A DNA stretch of 64,000 bases from Pteria penguin (taxonomy: Eukaryota; Mollusca; Bivalvia; Pterioida; Pteriidae): positions 65,034,542-65,098,541 of the forward strand of contig CM068584.1 in NCBI GenBank assembly GCA_035048485.1. Direction: 5' to 3'. Positions 23,901 to 34,337 of the stretch are shown piece by piece (the stretch's first letter is position 1; each line of letters begins with the position of its first letter). Below the pieces are notes generated by a model. The model saw nothing but the letters and a program-made list of their open reading frames with translations. It did no database searches and had not been told where the DNA came from. A program made the position numbers and the translations under genes.

Positions 23901-26900
23901 TCCAAACAGGTTTTTGACTACAATTTTCTCAGCAACGGCTTTACCAGTAATCTTTTTTTCTCTTTTACTTTGTTTTCAAATTAAACTAGCGTCCTAGCGT
24001 ACCAAAACGATTTAGAATGTCAATTCCAGCTTGAAAAGAGGTGTTTTAATATTTTAGATTTATTTTATGTGAGAAATTAAGATTTTCAAAAATTTGGACA
24101 GTTGCGTAATTGCTTCATAACCAGCTTATTTTTCGTCGTATGATCACGAAAAACCAATACAGCACTAGATAAGGGTTTATTCTTTGAAACTGATTTTTAA
24201 AAACCATCGAAATATTTGCTCCCTTCCCTCTGGCGTCTGCAAAGCTTATCGAGAGGGGGTCTTAAATCGCCAAAATTTCACCCCGATTTTTCAATTCCAT
24301 TTTCTGAGAAACAGTTTTATCTACACGCTTCATGTTTTTATTATAGACTTTCACAGGCACCGTTACCCGTTTAGATAAAAAAAAATTGTTGAAAATCAAA
24401 GCTTTGTTTAAAATATTAATTAACAATGAATTAAATTTTAAATTCTCCACTAACAGCGTTATTTTTCATGCTAGACTATTCAAATTTTATCTGTCATATT
24501 CTCTAGGTTCATATCTTTACAACTTTTACCGGCCGATAATATCTATCTACTTTAGTTTGGCCGCTACTTTAATTTAAAGTTTTTAAATAATTACATAATT
24601 TGCAAAAACTTATTTTTAGTCTTATTGTTTCCAGACTATTACGAAACGATTTTCCGTAACGATTTCAGTATGAAAAATGTTTCTCAGTATTTGAAAGTGA
24701 GCAATTTAAAGATTTTAAAAAAATATCCTGCTTGCGTAACTTTCATGTATTTTTTGTTATTCGTCGTATGAACAATAAATAAAAACTAAAGTTTGAGAAA
24801 GAATTTGGAATTCGAATTCTTAAACAAAAATCACATTTTTGCACTCTGATGAACAACGCAATAAACTTATCTTCTCCGAGCGTCGGGGTCACACATTAAA
24901 GCGCGTTGAATTTGCCTTGCTTAATACCTCGCACACCTCCGCTCTTATAGAGACGGAGAAAGCGCAGTAACTCGCGATTAATTATTAATTCATTCGCGAG
25001 ATAATGCGCTTTTTCCGTGGAATATTTAATCGACAGTTATAAAGGAGACCCACAATATGTATGTTTTACTTTAATTTGAGTTTCTTTGTCTCCTTACTAT
25101 AATAGTCATCTTAGTGGTATATATATAGCTATCTTGAGCGTTGAAACGCGCAATACGCACGCTCTATCCAGCTATGTCGCATAAAGTCACCACGGTTCTG
25201 AATGGGAATTCTGTAATACACAACCTTTCTATTGCTGTATTCATGCCGCTTTAACTACATGAGTGTGTTTATATAGTGTCTCGGTGAGATACATACATGT
25301 ATCTAGGTATATACTTCTCCTTTGTCCTAATCGGCATATCTATGGTGCCGAAATAAATGCGTATACTCATTGGAGTATCTCTGTTTTCTTTAAGAATATA
25401 TATATTTTTATGGAAATTCTAAATGTTTCTATTACTTGATTTTCGATGGTTTGTTTCATAAGATTTTTTTTTTCAAATTTCAATTATTAATTAATTTCTT
25501 TGCTTGAGTTTTGTTTTGTTTTTAAAGGGGGAGGGGTATTATTATGTGTTAAGTACATGTAAGTCATTCTGTGATCTTTTTTTTCTTTCTTTCTATCTAC
25601 TTATTTTTCTTTTTTTCTTTCGAGAGAGGAAGACCCGCCCTGTTGCCTCGGCAACAGGTAAGCTCTTATTATTATAACTATATTACCATTATCATTATCA
25701 TAATTATTATCATTATTATTATTATTATTATTATTATTAATATTATTATTATTATTATCAATGCTATTGATATTATTCAGTACGTTTTCACCAAACGATG
25801 CACCTGTTTTACTGACAACTTCTCCACCTGCCACCATAATTCGAATGGAAAACTGGACGAAAACCATAATCGGAGTTGTTCTGGTGATATTTATTGTCAT
25901 CATCATGATTATTATCTTCTTAATTTTAAGGAAAAGAGGGCGTTTCACTGATCTTAAAGCAAGTTTAGGTGCGTATACCTTTTAAAAATATCGTTAAACC
26001 CCCCTTTCAATATCAAAATACCTTGAGTCCTTGATTGGTTCCGATGCGTAATGTATCATTGATTTTAATCGTTCGTCCATGAACACTTCCACTCTAATTG
26101 GGTCAGGTCAATAGAACAGGACGACAAACCGGATGTGTTTGCTACATCTGATAGTAAGGAGGGACACCTGTGCCATTTTTAAGCTAAAGGATTTTCTCAA
26201 CAGGTCATATTGGCATCCTGCATTCAAGGGGTAAATGACTTTCAATTCCTTACATTTTTTAAAAGCTGCTTTAACAAACAATAAAAATGGAGGTCAATGT
26301 GAGAGTAGAAGTGGCAAGAATCACATTTTGCACTCCTTCGGTTAGGTCTGTTACATTGTTGTATATATATTTTTGTGGGACGCATCATACATATGTCGTC
26401 ACCATATATGAGATGGTATGAGATAAACAAGAATAATCCGTTTCAGGAAGGATTAGATGAAATGATGGAAACAGTTACATGTCTGTAGTAAAGATAGTAA
26501 AGTCTGCTTAATTAAATATATTCTGCGCAGTTATGATGAATGAATATTCATACACTTGAATGATATAATTTAATGTATTGTCCTTCATACTCTCATATGC
26601 ATTTACTTCCTCAACCTGAGGAGTAGTTGTAGGACATTTTCAAGGGAATGGACAAGCAATGGACACTTACACCCCCCGAGCATCTAGTCTCACCTCAGTT
26701 TACTCGGGTTTGGCATTTGTCTTAATATCATTTTGTACTTTTGTGTTATGGACTTCTAGATTTGATTATTACTTCATGATATACATGATCCCGACAGAAT
26801 GGTATGATTATAGCATGTTTAAGACGTAATTAAGATATACATTGGTTGTTTTTCAGTGTACGTTGGACTTTCTTTAAAGGGAAAAGAGGAAGATGTGTAA
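20940..26900 (+). CDS. Gene B: single-pass Cys-rich membrane protein, complete 5-exon model
   Basis: Coding exons: 20940-21174, 22222-22368, 23575-23611, 25781-25968 and 26857-26900. They sum to 651 bases, i.e. 216 residues plus TAA, with phases 1, 1, 2 and 1 all matching and GT/AG at every junction. Exon 1 starts six bases after an acceptor and encodes a signal peptide (MFKFDLILTGILCFARCVF) and a Cys module (ACPSAGKEW, INRS sequon, YTC, EGC). Exon 2 has GCPCTKHCD, IPCPP, GCPPRNHPGYSILEIYK. Exon 3 is YPLCQRINKPDE. Exon 4 is a Ser/Thr/Pro stalk with an NWT sequon, a membrane span (about 21 residues, VVLVIFIVIIMIIIF) and a basic stop-transfer RKRGR. Exon 5 is a 14-residue tail ending KGKEEDV. 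The topology would be type I at the cell surface. The family is unnamed to me; it resembles cysteine-rich surface proteins expanded in bivalves. Ligand and signalling role are unknown. Confidence 0.82.
21487..21672 (-). repeat. Dispersed repeat P, copy 2 (in gene B intron 1)
   Basis: Inverse copy of 13768-14018, highly similar over about 190 bases. Like copy 1, it lies antisense within intron 1 of its host gene. Confidence 0.78.
23817..25760 (+). mobile_element. 2-kb dispersed repeat R, copy 1 (in gene B intron 3)
   Basis: Begins with the inverted repeat GGGTCTTCC...GGAAGACCC (23817-23843). It ends after AAGACCCGCCCTGTTGCC with a GTTGCC-TC-GGCAAC hairpin, then an (ATT)n run. Colinear with 34338-36316: shared blocks include CGGCCGATAATATCTATCT, GTAACGATTT, CCGAGCGTC and GCGCGTTGAATTTGCCTTGC. 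No ORF. It is non-autonomous and its class is undetermined. Exon 4 of gene B begins about 20 bases downstream of its ATT tract. Confidence 0.85.
25676..25760. repeat. (ATT)n microsatellite
   Basis: Imperfect ATT/ATC run at the tail of repeat R, directly upstream of the gene B membrane exon acceptor. Confidence 0.9.
26620..26750 (+). repeat. Diverged copy of the Penelope-tail-related repeat (in gene B intron 4)
   Basis: Contains CCCCGAGCATCTAGTCTCACC followed by a region like that at 48520-48640. Weak but recognisable. Confidence 0.45.
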
Positions 26901-27537
26901 TTGCAGCCATATGGCAGTCGTATTGAATTTTGCAATTTTTCCAACTCTGTAAACTGCATGAAGAATCCTTCTTATTTATTGCAAAAACGTTATTTATGAC
27001 TTTTTCAATTTGCGTTTGAATGATGTATTGATATTAAACACAGTTTCGTTAATGCAATTTCTATGGTGATCTAGTGTACAAACTAAGGAGGATGAAAAGT
27101 TCTGATAATTTTATATCGCCGGGTTCTAAAATTATTAAACGCTTTCGAATTCGAAAGTATGACCCCGAAATCGTCAGTGAGACCATAGTTCTTGTATTGG
27201 GTCACTCTACATTCCAGTGCAGACTTTTTCATGAGCGATGCGCGCTGACTAACACGGCGGCAGGGACTCTATGACGGGCCTTGTTCAAACCTTTTTCAGA
27301 TGTCCTGATCCTCTTCTTTTCTGACTGTTAGTCGGAACTCCTATTGATCAAGGATCTGAGCTCAGCTTACAGCACGGTTTACTTATGTTGATGTCGCCTG
27401 ACATATATTTTTGATAGCAGCATATTATTCTATAAACTTTACTCGTTTAATAAAATTTTTATAACCCCTCTTTTTGAGAAACATGTTGATCTTTGTTCTC
27501 TATATGGAGGATTATTTACAATGGTTTAAATGTGTGT
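26901..27537. other. Region 3' of gene B
   Basis: Putative 3' UTR and downstream sequence. An AATAAA-like signal is at about 27450 (TTTAATAAAATTT). No further exon is supported. Confidence 0.45.
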
Positions 27538-27650
27538 CCTTTGATTGTACTGCTTTTGCGGTGAGTGGGAAGGTGGGCGCCCGTACAATGGTTATACACA
27601 CCAATTGAATGACATTTGTTTCTTCAATTGACCGTTGTAAGTCGGTATAT
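27538..27650 (+). repeat. Dispersed repeat P, partial copy 3
   Basis: Shares GGTGAGTGGGAAGGTGGGC and GTAAGTCGGTAT with 13785-13875. It runs directly into the LINE fragment with the YVDD motif. Confidence 0.6.
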
Positions 27651-27787
27651 ATATGTAGATGATACAACGCAAGATGTCTCTGACAAATCTGTAGATATTT
27701 TAAAGCAAAAATTGCATGAGAATTTGTTTAATTCTCTGAAATGGATGTCTCAAAATATGTTAACAATGAATTTGGAAAAGAGCTAAT
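27651..27787 (+). mobile_element. LINE fragment, RT catalytic part (5' piece of a split element)
   Basis: An open frame of about 40 codons starts YVDDTTQDVSDKSVDILKQK and continues to LKWMSQNMLTMNLEKS. The YVDD box is the RT catalytic motif. The frame stops where the Penelope-like tail begins. The continuation is found at about 29290. Confidence 0.7.
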
Positions 27788-29280
27788 GCATGTAAAGATG
27801 ATGGACAAATCCAAACCACAAGTACAAAAATCATGAAACCAGAGGACATACAAAATGAGTGAAAATGAAAAACAAATGGAAAATAACAAAATATGTCTAC
27901 TTGAAGAGCATACGTGAACCCCTGTGATGAAGTGAGATCAGGTGCCCGGGGAGAGTGAGCATCTTCTGCTTGCTAGCAACACCCGTCACATATACCCAGT
28001 AGAAAGAGTCAAATCGTGTAAATTCGATATGTATTTATATATGGAGAAGTCAAAGTAGGCAACCTTCTAGTATAGAAGGTGTCAAATCCGTGAGAAATGA
28101 TCGGAATCGGTCTCAGTCCAGAATATCATTTAAAAGTCTGGATAACGAGATATTATATGGAGTAATGAGTCGCGTAACGACCGTAGAAATTCCTTAATGA
28201 CGTTGGTAGTCTAGCACATATATAACCCTGGTTGAGCAGCTTAACTGAAAGTCGCCTAGCCCTTAGAACAAAGTCATTGTAATGAGAACATGCTCTGGAA
28301 TAACGTATTAACTGAAATATGAATACGCCGTATGCGGCGATGATGGAATGTTGCTACTTATGAAAGGAAAGTTTGTAATAGCGAAATTGAAATCGTCACG
28401 TTTGTCATAGAGTGAGGTGTTCAATTGACCATTAATGTCGAAAGACAACATAATATCTAAATACGAAGTAGAATTACTACTTTCTGTGGTTTCTTTGACC
28501 TCCAGTTCACTTGGATAGATGATGCTAAGGTAATCCGCGAATGAAGGATTATTAATTGAAAGAAGTCATCTATATATCTGTAAGTAAAATTGAAGCCAAG
28601 AGCCAATTGTTTTTTCTTCCTTGCAAAAGCAAAGACTGAATGAATTCAGCTTCGTATGAGTAAAGGAATATGTCAGCCAGAAGCGGAGCACAGTTAGTGC
28701 CCATTGGAATGCCGACAATTTCTTGAAAAACCTTACCTCCGAACACCACAAAAATGTTATCGATAAGAAAGTTCAACATCTGGATGACAGCTTTTTCAGT
28801 GTATTTATTTTTGAAATCAGAATTTTCCCTAACAATATAAGTTTTATCGTGGCCTATTACTATATATTTGAATTTGCGGCTTCCGTTTTTACTAGTAAAT
28901 GCATTTTGAATAATTTCCGCTATCTGTCTTTTAATTTCTGTTGAGGGATCATTGTGTAAAGAGTCGAAAAGTCAAAAGACTTGATGGAGTGAATTTTAGT
29001 AAAACTTTTTGATTTTAGATGTTCTAACAACTGTTTTGAATTTTTAAGGATCCACATTTGATTAATTTCACATCTGGAATATACTGTTTCGCAATATCTA
29101 TAAAGGCCAGATTTAATTTCTGATAATATTTGTGTGAGTAGCATCGATACAGATTTTGTGGAACACTTCGAGGAACCAGCGATAAAGCGTTGTTTGTAAG
29201 GATTTTTGTGCATTTTTGGAATGCAGTACAAATATGGAAGTTCTAAATGTCAATAGGGACTTCACAAAAATGATAGGAAT
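27788..29280 (-). mobile_element. Penelope-like retroelement, 5'-truncated
   Basis: The minus strand encodes successive pieces of a Penelope-type RT: YCIPKMHKNPYKQRFIAGSS, FDFSTLYTMIP (28920-29231), GIPMGTNCAPLLADIFLYSYE (about 28600-28700), the catalytic YRYIDD at about 28565-28582, and a C-terminal part with SYLDIMLSFD and FYGRY. These lie in shifted frames. The tail 28030-27788 is the dispersed GGAGATG/CACCTGATCTCAC repeat, also seen at 48450-48665 and 63772-64000. No GIY-YIG endonuclease is visible. The element lies inside another LINE. Confidence 0.85.
28570..29231 (-). pseudogene. Penelope-like reverse transcriptase, frameshifted
   Basis: Two long open pieces (29231-28920 and 28779-28570) are separated by stops, so the enzyme cannot be made as one chain. 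The finger/palm motifs are easily recognised (MHKNPYKQRFI, SFDFSTLYT, GIPMGTNCAPLLADI) and the YIDD box follows just downstream. The N-terminal part expected before the YCIPKMHK motif is missing, consistent with 5' truncation. Confidence 0.85.
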
Positions 29281-29284
29281 GTAG

Positions 29285-30090
29285 AAAACTGTTTTTTAAA
29301 GTTGGGGATGTTTTAATAGAGAATGCACATAATGCAAAATTACTTGGTGTCACTATTGATAAAAATCTTACCTGGTCTGTACATATCAATGTTTTATGTA
29401 AAAAAGTTAAAAAAAAATGCATAAATATATTTATGTCAAGTGTGGCTTTGTTAAAGATTTTTAATTCAATAATTTTTCCACATTTTAATTGTTGTTGTAC
29501 TTTTTGGGGAGGTTCTTAAACAAATCAAACATTGATCGCCTTTTTAAATGACAAAAGAGAGCAACAAGAATCATTTTACATATAATCCAAGAACGGAAAT
29601 GTTTACAATCTTAAAATAGATGCCTATGCACGACTATATTATTTACAGAGAATTAAGATTTGTTTTAAGGTGTTACATAATATGACTCCAAAATATTTGA
29701 ATGTTTTCAGATTTGTGCATCAAGTCAATACTAGAACAACAAGACAAACTGTCACAAATTTACTTTTTATACCCAAAGTACGCACATGATATTATAGATA
29801 TATTATATCAGCAGCATTTTTATGGAACGATTTACCACAATATACTACACACTGCAACAACTTTTTATCTTTTAAATCGTCTTATTGACTTATTGAGAGC
29901 ATTACTTTAATTCATATGAATGATTTATTTTCTTTCAGATGCTACATTTTTATGGAAATGTGCTAGATTGTCCGATTTTAACATTTTCTCTTTTTCTCTT
30001 AATTTGATATAATAATGTTTGGAAGAAGTCTCCCAGCACCACAGTCAAAAGAGCGCAAACGCTTTAAAACTGATTTATTCAGATAAAGGT
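29285..30090 (+). mobile_element. LINE fragment, RT C-terminal part (3' piece of the split element)
   Basis: The frame reads AKLLGVTIDKNLTWSVHI, then FNSIIFPHFNCCCTFW and ATRIIL. This is the typical post-YADD region of non-LTR RTs. Several stops interrupt it. It continues logically from 27651-27787. Confidence 0.7.
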
Positions 30091-30210
30091 ACAAATAGTT
30101 TTGTCATTTATCTTATACAACGGTCAAAATGGAGGACTTAGTCTGTTATTGAACAACTTTTTCACTCATACCTGCTATAAATGTTAGAAAAACATACTTT
30201 TTTCCATTCT

Positions 30211-30234
30211 TACAAGGCAATGAAAGGTAACTCC
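30211..30234 (+). pseudogene. Membrane-exon end remnant, copy 1
   Basis: TACAAGGCAATGAAAG followed by GTAACTCCAATTTCC, matching the copies at 31196, 34017 and 47828. In the frame used by the others it contains a stop. Probable decayed exon end. Confidence 0.4.
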
Positions 30235-30663
30235 AATTTCCTGAACCACCTTTTTTGTTTTTTTGTTTTTGTTTTTTTTTTTCTTTTGGTCTTTTACATG
30301 CATTCGAGGTTTCCTTCAATATGGTTTCTTCCAAAATGTGAGATTTCAAATCCATTTTATTTTAATTTGTCGGATAAGGTCAAAACCACAATACCTTCCC
30401 TTTAATTGAAGACACAAAATAAGGGGTTATCTCCAAACAATGCATTAATAACACATTTTTCTTAATACGTGCCAATCTTGATGCCATAAAAGTATCCAGA
30501 CGCGGATATGTTAATTTCTTAAGAATATGGCTCCACAATGAAGTTGTTTCCACTGTTTGAGTGAAATGTAATAAAACCTTTTTTAGAAAATAAGAAATTT
30601 AGAAATTGTTCAAGAAAATAAACTCAAATATATCCCACACCGGCTTAAATACGAAATATATCG

Positions 30664-30683
30664 GAGGAGGGGGGGGGGGGGGG
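30664..30683. repeat. Poly-G run
   Basis: About 20 G with one A interruption. Confidence 0.9.
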
Positions 30684-30794
30684 CAATTGTCTTCAGAACA
30701 AATGTTCATTTTCTCTCATTGCACTAAACTTTAGAAAAATTGATGTTCATTATCGCCTCTTACTGTGTATCTAATCTGTACCCGATAATGACAA

Positions 30795-30965
30795 AGCTGG
30801 TGTGTCCTAGTGGATAAGGTGCTCGGCATGTGACTGAAAGGTCCCGGGTTCGACTCATTCCGGTAACGACAAGGGGAAGAGTCCCCCGTAGTAGTTTATC
30901 CCGGAACATTTAGTGGTTGAGATTGGTTCGAAACTCACTGTACCCAGGCTGTGTATCTTCGTTTT
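30795..30965 (+). mobile_element. tRNA-derived SINE head
   Basis: Box A-like TGTCCTAGTGGATAAGG and box B-like GGGTTCGACTC, spaced about as in a tRNA gene. The following body differs from the main SINE. The promoter-like pair without a convincing cloverleaf argues against a functional tRNA. Confidence 0.6.
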
Positions 30966-31165
30966 ATAACAGGTTATTTATCCAAAATCCAATATCAATC
31001 ACTTGTTTTACTCTTGACATTTTGCGAGTATTTCATGTTCATATTATTGGATATCTGCGATCTATTATCCATTTTGTCGATCTTTTTAAAGCTTCACAGT
31101 CTAATTAATTTAGGGTTGTTTGACCAATATCTAATAAATGAGTCAGATTCACAAATTCTTTCTAG

Positions 31166-31213
31166 ATTGCCATCATCTGGATATCTATTTTTATCTTTAC
31201 AAAGCAAAGAAAG
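31166..31213 (+). pseudogene. Putative membrane exon, copy 2
   Basis: Bounded by TTCTTTCTAG and GTAACTCTG. The 16 codons read IAIIWISIFIFTKQRK, a hydrophobic run with a basic stop-transfer end. The donor context GGTAACTC matches the sister copies. The span is short for a membrane helix and no complete gene surrounds it, so it may be a relic. Confidence 0.5.
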
Positions 31214-31775
31214 GTAACTCTGTTATCCCAAATCCTGTAATGTGGGTCCTTTGTAAGGTCACTATATAAAGGTGAATAAGTTCATGTCTGCTTTGTATTT
31301 ATCAATGACTACAAAAGTTACAAAAGATTTTGATTAAACTTTATACAAATCTTTCTCATAATTGACACATTTATCATGAAGTCGGCCCAGTATCTCTGAT
31401 AATTGTTTGAAGTTTATTCATTAGGAAGTGGGAGAGATATATATCACTGACTGAGATGAGATCACACCATATCTCGGTCTTAGATTTATGAAAAGTACAT
31501 ATTACTGCCTGGGATACATCAGTAGTCTGTTATGTAAACAATTGCATAAGCCACTTTTACGTTTTCATTTATATCGACTTAAATACATGCATTTTTATCA
31601 CTGGTTTTAAATTCTTTAAGTCAACCAAATATAAAAAAAAAAAATCACAATTTGCCTAAAATGAATTGCGGTAATTGATACTTATCTGTGTTGCTCATGT
31701 GTAACTTACGGCTAAACGGTGAATTAGTGGAAGTGAAGGGGAGGGAGTCACAAGGCATCTGCGATGGTAATTAAT

Positions 31776-31935
31776 TAATTGATTGATAAATGCTTTACGT
31801 CACTCCATGATTATTAGGAGTATATGGTGGCGGCATCTAAATAATGCATCGGATAGGAATTTGCACCGGCGAGCCCATGGCGGAAGTTGAGCTCTATGTT
31901 ATAAGCCAAGCACCGCATCCACCGAACCACATCGT
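31776..31935 (-). mobile_element. SINE remnant
   Basis: Plus-strand tail GATTGATAAATGCTTTACG followed by a degenerate body. The far end GCCAAGCACCGCATCCACCG is the inverse of a box A-like head. Confidence 0.45.
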
Positions 31936-33980
31936 CTTCCTTCTGATGGATCCCATTGTGATGACATGCACTTTTACAGTCTGCAGTACACAGATGTGTC
32001 CTTCGCTATATACCTCTCCATATAAATACGTATACATTTAATTATTAACTCTATATCCCTGGGAAAGTTCAGCAAAACATGAGCTTTCTGGTAGCATCTT
32101 CCACCATAGAGTTGTAGTAATATTCGATACAAATACGTACATGTAACAGTACAAATAAGGTGAGGACTTAAAAATAAATTTAATGATGGTAGAGGGATTA
32201 TTGTGTTGTAGGTAAGTATCCCGTACTACAACTCCCGGCCCCGTTATTGCCATATACTTGAAATTTATCCACTAGATCGTATAAAATGCCACACAACTCA
32301 TAGATATATGTACGTTTAAGACGGTGAGAGTTAAAGGGAGGCGAAAGAGGCGATAAAATTTTCTTGTGGAATATTAACACACACATATAGATTTATATTA
32401 TAATATACCAATAAAAAGAAATCAATGAATAAACAAAAAAGAATGGGTAAAGGGGTTAAAGGTTATGTTTTGACCCTTCAATTTTCACGGGCTTAGTTGC
32501 ACCACTGTCTTTATATGAATAGCTATTGCAGCAAATCCTTTAAGCATCACTAAAAAATCTTATCAGTCAGAGCAAATAATAATAGTGATTCCCTTTGGCT
32601 TCCTGTACGCTTGCATCGGAGGTAGAACTTAAAGGTATAAGTAGAATAGAATGTAAGCATTTACTTGACAAGAAAATAAAAGAAAAGGAATAATATTTCC
32701 CTATGTACTTGATCTTTATTTTACCGTTGAAGGAGGTTTGAAACATCCTCCTCTGGCCCTTTACTACCAATGAGATAGATGAATGCCAAGTTCATGAAGT
32801 CCTTCCTTCAACAAATGAGCTCCCCTCAATCAGAGAATAAACCATAACATAAGAATCTGTCTCTTATTTCAAGCTTTTCTTTTCCTTTTATTTTCATTTT
32901 TTTTTCATTATATTTATTATTTAGTTTCCACACGCTGATTTTAAGGATTCCGAGTTAATTGCCCAGCGTAAAATAGTCATTGCCCTGTCTTTGCAAACAT
33001 TTGTTACTAAGTATATTATACATGAAAAGTAGTCAGGTATAGGTAGGTGTCCCCCACACCAGCAACCTTCACGCACAAACACAATTTCTCGTTTGAAATA
33101 TATTTTTGTCATGAAATATATACTAATCAAAATAGAAGAATCCATAAACAGACTTCAATTCACACTCCAATAAATCTTAAACTTAATAACATTATGCGTG
33201 TCTCTAGATAATGAAATAAATTCCGGACAAATGTTCCCGTCTATACATCATTATAAAATGTAAACTTGCTAATATCAAAGACAAGTATAATATATAGAGA
33301 AAAAAAATCATCATTAATTATATAAACCAACTCTGCGATGTAATTCTATTCAATCTTTCTTATTTTGTGTAATAAATCTGTTTTTCGAGATATGTGTACC
33401 AATTTACTCTTCACGACAGGCATTATGGATTGCACTAATATTTGTATTATTCACATGATAATTTCTTTTAAAATTTTACCATAGAACTGCAAGTAAAACG
33501 CTTGGATACAAAGTCATACAAACATTTTTCTGATCATTGGTTACTAATTTGGCATTAGTATTGATCCACCTCACATAAACTTTCTCCATAAAAAAGTATG
33601 TGACATTACCTTGACCCAAGGTCAGTATTAAGAGTAGGTAAAAATTGTATAATTTGATATTAAAAGATTTTGGGGAACGAAGTGTCTTGCAATTTTTCAT
33701 TGTCCAACTCAGTATCCAAATTCCTTGCACGTGTATAACATACATAATGTTGTTATATTTAGTTCCTATACTACAATTCCCCGTTCAACCAAATAATGCA
33801 AACTAAATTATCCAGTGTGCATCATAATGTGGTTGAAAAAAGGCGAATCCCTAATTCCTTAGAGAAATCTTAAATGACAATGGGGAGGGTGGGATATAAG
33901 ATTGGTTCTGAGAAAATAGAAGACATCAATCACTAGATATTATCAGACAGCCTTTTATGGGCATTTAATTTTTAACTCAA
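31936..33980. other. Gene-free stretch
   Basis: No exon is supported. 32567-32770 is a diverged match to 53275-53455 (both start AGCAAATAATAATA), and 33780-33910 resembles 52470-52560, so this is decayed duplicated sequence. Confidence 0.5.
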
Positions 33981-33997
33981 ATAACCTACACGATTCA

Positions 33998-34030
33998 AAT
34001 TATACTTGGATCATCATACAATACAGAAAG
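33998..34030 (+). pseudogene. Putative membrane-exon end, copy 3
   Basis: Frame NYTWIIIQYRK followed by the donor GTAACTCCAATTTTC. Similar position and composition to copies 2 and 4, and upstream context resembling 52545-52610. Confidence 0.45.
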
Positions 34031-34337
34031 GTAACTCCAATTTTCTTATTTACGAAATGTATCTACATGTATTTTATAGTATTATATCTTTGAAATGCAT
34101 TGATAACACATAAAACAAAACGAACATCAACTAAGTCCAGTGTCCGATTATGAATAAAAAAAAAAGGATAGAAAAGTGAGACGGTGAGATGATAAGGATT
34201 CACAATTACTTTTAAAACAAAATATCTTTTGTCTTTTGACAGTAAAATTGAAGTAAACATTTGTTATAATTATATTTTTTCTGGTGACATGTGGATGGAT
34301 GCCTTATTGAATGTCTTTTTGTGCATTTGTTTTATTA

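Noticed and set aside
25601..25948. 115-codon minus-strand frame with Asn/Ile runs
   Set aside because: Antisense of the microsatellite and of gene B exon 4.
30795..30880. tRNA gene
   Set aside because: Box-like motifs are present but there is no convincing cloverleaf or acceptor stem; SINE head preferred.
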